Below, piece after piece: positions 63,794 through 64,000 of a DNA stretch of 64,000 nt. The translations under genes were made by a program, and so were the position numbers. The DNA comes from Actinomycetota bacterium (GTDB lineage Bacteria > Actinomycetota > Thermoleophilia > Solirubrobacterales > Solirubrobacteraceae), in contig JAFDWH010000021.1 in NCBI GenBank assembly GCA_018268595.1, positions 354,281 through 418,280 on the forward strand, written 5' to 3'. Numbering within the stretch: the stretch's first letter is position 1; every line of letters starts with the position of its first letter. The notes under the pieces were generated by a model. It had not been told where the DNA came from. It was given only the letters and a program-made list of their open reading frames with translations, and did not search any database.

Positions 63794-63886
63794 CCCGCCG
63801 CCGCTAACGCGGACGTCGCGCCGCACACCGCCGCTGACGCCGCACGGACCCTCGCGCTTAGTAGGGATTGGCGAAACCCGCGTGAG
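63794..63886. other. region behind recX without a gene
   Basis: About 90 nt with no coding frame that continues. It contains GCTAACGCGGACGTCG and CGCTGACGC-like short repeats and TTAGTAGGGATTGG at about 63858, but no box with clear promoter spacing. It leads into the folded element at the edge. Confidence 0.3.
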
Positions 63887-64000
63887 CGGCTGGCGGATGG
63901 GCGACCAAGCGGGGCAAGGACGCAGGGAGGCAGCAATAGCAGCGCTATTGCGCCGACTGAGGACGCAGCATCCGCGCAGCGTCGCCCGCCGCCAGACGCC
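63887..64000 (+). other. strongly folded element of unknown type (candidate structured RNA or palindromic repeat)
   Basis: Nested pairing covers the last 110 nt. Outer stem: TGGCGG (63891-63896) with CCGCCA (63989-63994) and GGGCGAC (63899-63905) with GTCGCCC (63981-63987). Middle: GCGG (63909) with CCGC (63972). Inner hairpin: GCAATAGC-AGC-GCTATTGC (63933-63951), extended by GGC/GCC over a bulged A. AGGACGCAG occurs twice, at 63917 and 63960. No coding frame explains it. It may continue beyond the window. Confidence 0.5.

Noticed and set aside
63887..64000. tRNA or tmRNA at the right edge
   Set aside because: No T-loop GTTCRA-like sequence or acceptor pairing; the stems do not fit a cloverleaf.

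Overview
The window is very GC-rich and gene-dense. It reads as chromosomal housekeeping DNA of an actinobacterium. The actinobacterial marks are an mIHF-type nucleoid protein, a CysO-type sulfur carrier, a CGAAC-N4-GTTCG SOS box at recA, and the gene orders pyrR-pyrB-pyrC-carA-carB / mihF-gmk-rpoZ-coaBC and yebC / ruvCAB / sec / relA. The fused SecDF, the departures from mycobacterial and streptomycete order, and recurrent AGA arginine codons suggest a deep branch such as Thermoleophilia (Solirubrobacterales, for example a Conexibacter-like organism). The lineage is an inference; I ran no search.

Layout. 1-4395: edge of a zinc-ribbon gene, a metallo-beta-lactamase hydrolase and a phosphomannomutase on the minus strand, divergent from a CDP-sugar pair (cytidylyltransferase, 4,6-dehydratase). 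4414-19164: yebC, two tandem paralogous membrane proteins, ruvC-ruvA-ruvB, a zinc-ribbon/PAS protein, fused secDF, recJ and relA. 19180-22180 (minus): a secreted protein, a diacylglycerol-kinase-like protein and CorA. 22353-24030: a SAM-I riboswitch with terminator in front of a threonine-synthase-like gene and cysO. 24167-25964: two small XRE regulators, tRNA-Arg(CCG) and RNase Z. 25971-33665: PyrR-controlled pyrimidine operon pyrR-pyrB-pyrC-(cysteine hydrolase)-carA-carB. 33816-36769: mihF, gmk, rpoZ, coaBC and a TPR protein. 36829-37607: a putative toxin-antitoxin pair whose PIN gene is frameshifted. 38186-46351: the translation operon rimP-nusA-ylxR-infB-ylxP-rbfA-nrnA-truB-ribF-rpsO. 46348-54496: two thiol-redox genes, pnp, an M16 protease, dapB, a small unknown gene, dapA and rnj. 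54512-56636 (minus): a two-component system. 56714-63793: ftsK, rodZ-like, cinA, thpR, recA and recX. A strongly folded unexplained element fills the right edge (63887-64000).

How the genes work together. Most neighbours overlap by 4 nt (ATGA or GTGA), so translational coupling is the rule. Superimposed is a recurring promoter pattern: a TAnnnT -10 box ending 6-10 nt before the start codon, at about seventeen genes. This implies leaderless or near-leaderless mRNAs and internal promoters inside long gene strings. True leaders occur where RNA regulation is expected: the SAM riboswitch, the PyrR-binding element, a terminator hairpin directly in front of rimP, and two stem-loops in front of pnp.

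The most interesting items are the SAM-riboswitch-controlled threonine-synthase-like/CysO pair, the leaderless promoter pattern, the rimP leader, a zinc-finger-like module in the NusA tail, ylxR without a canonical start codon, and the folded element at the right edge.
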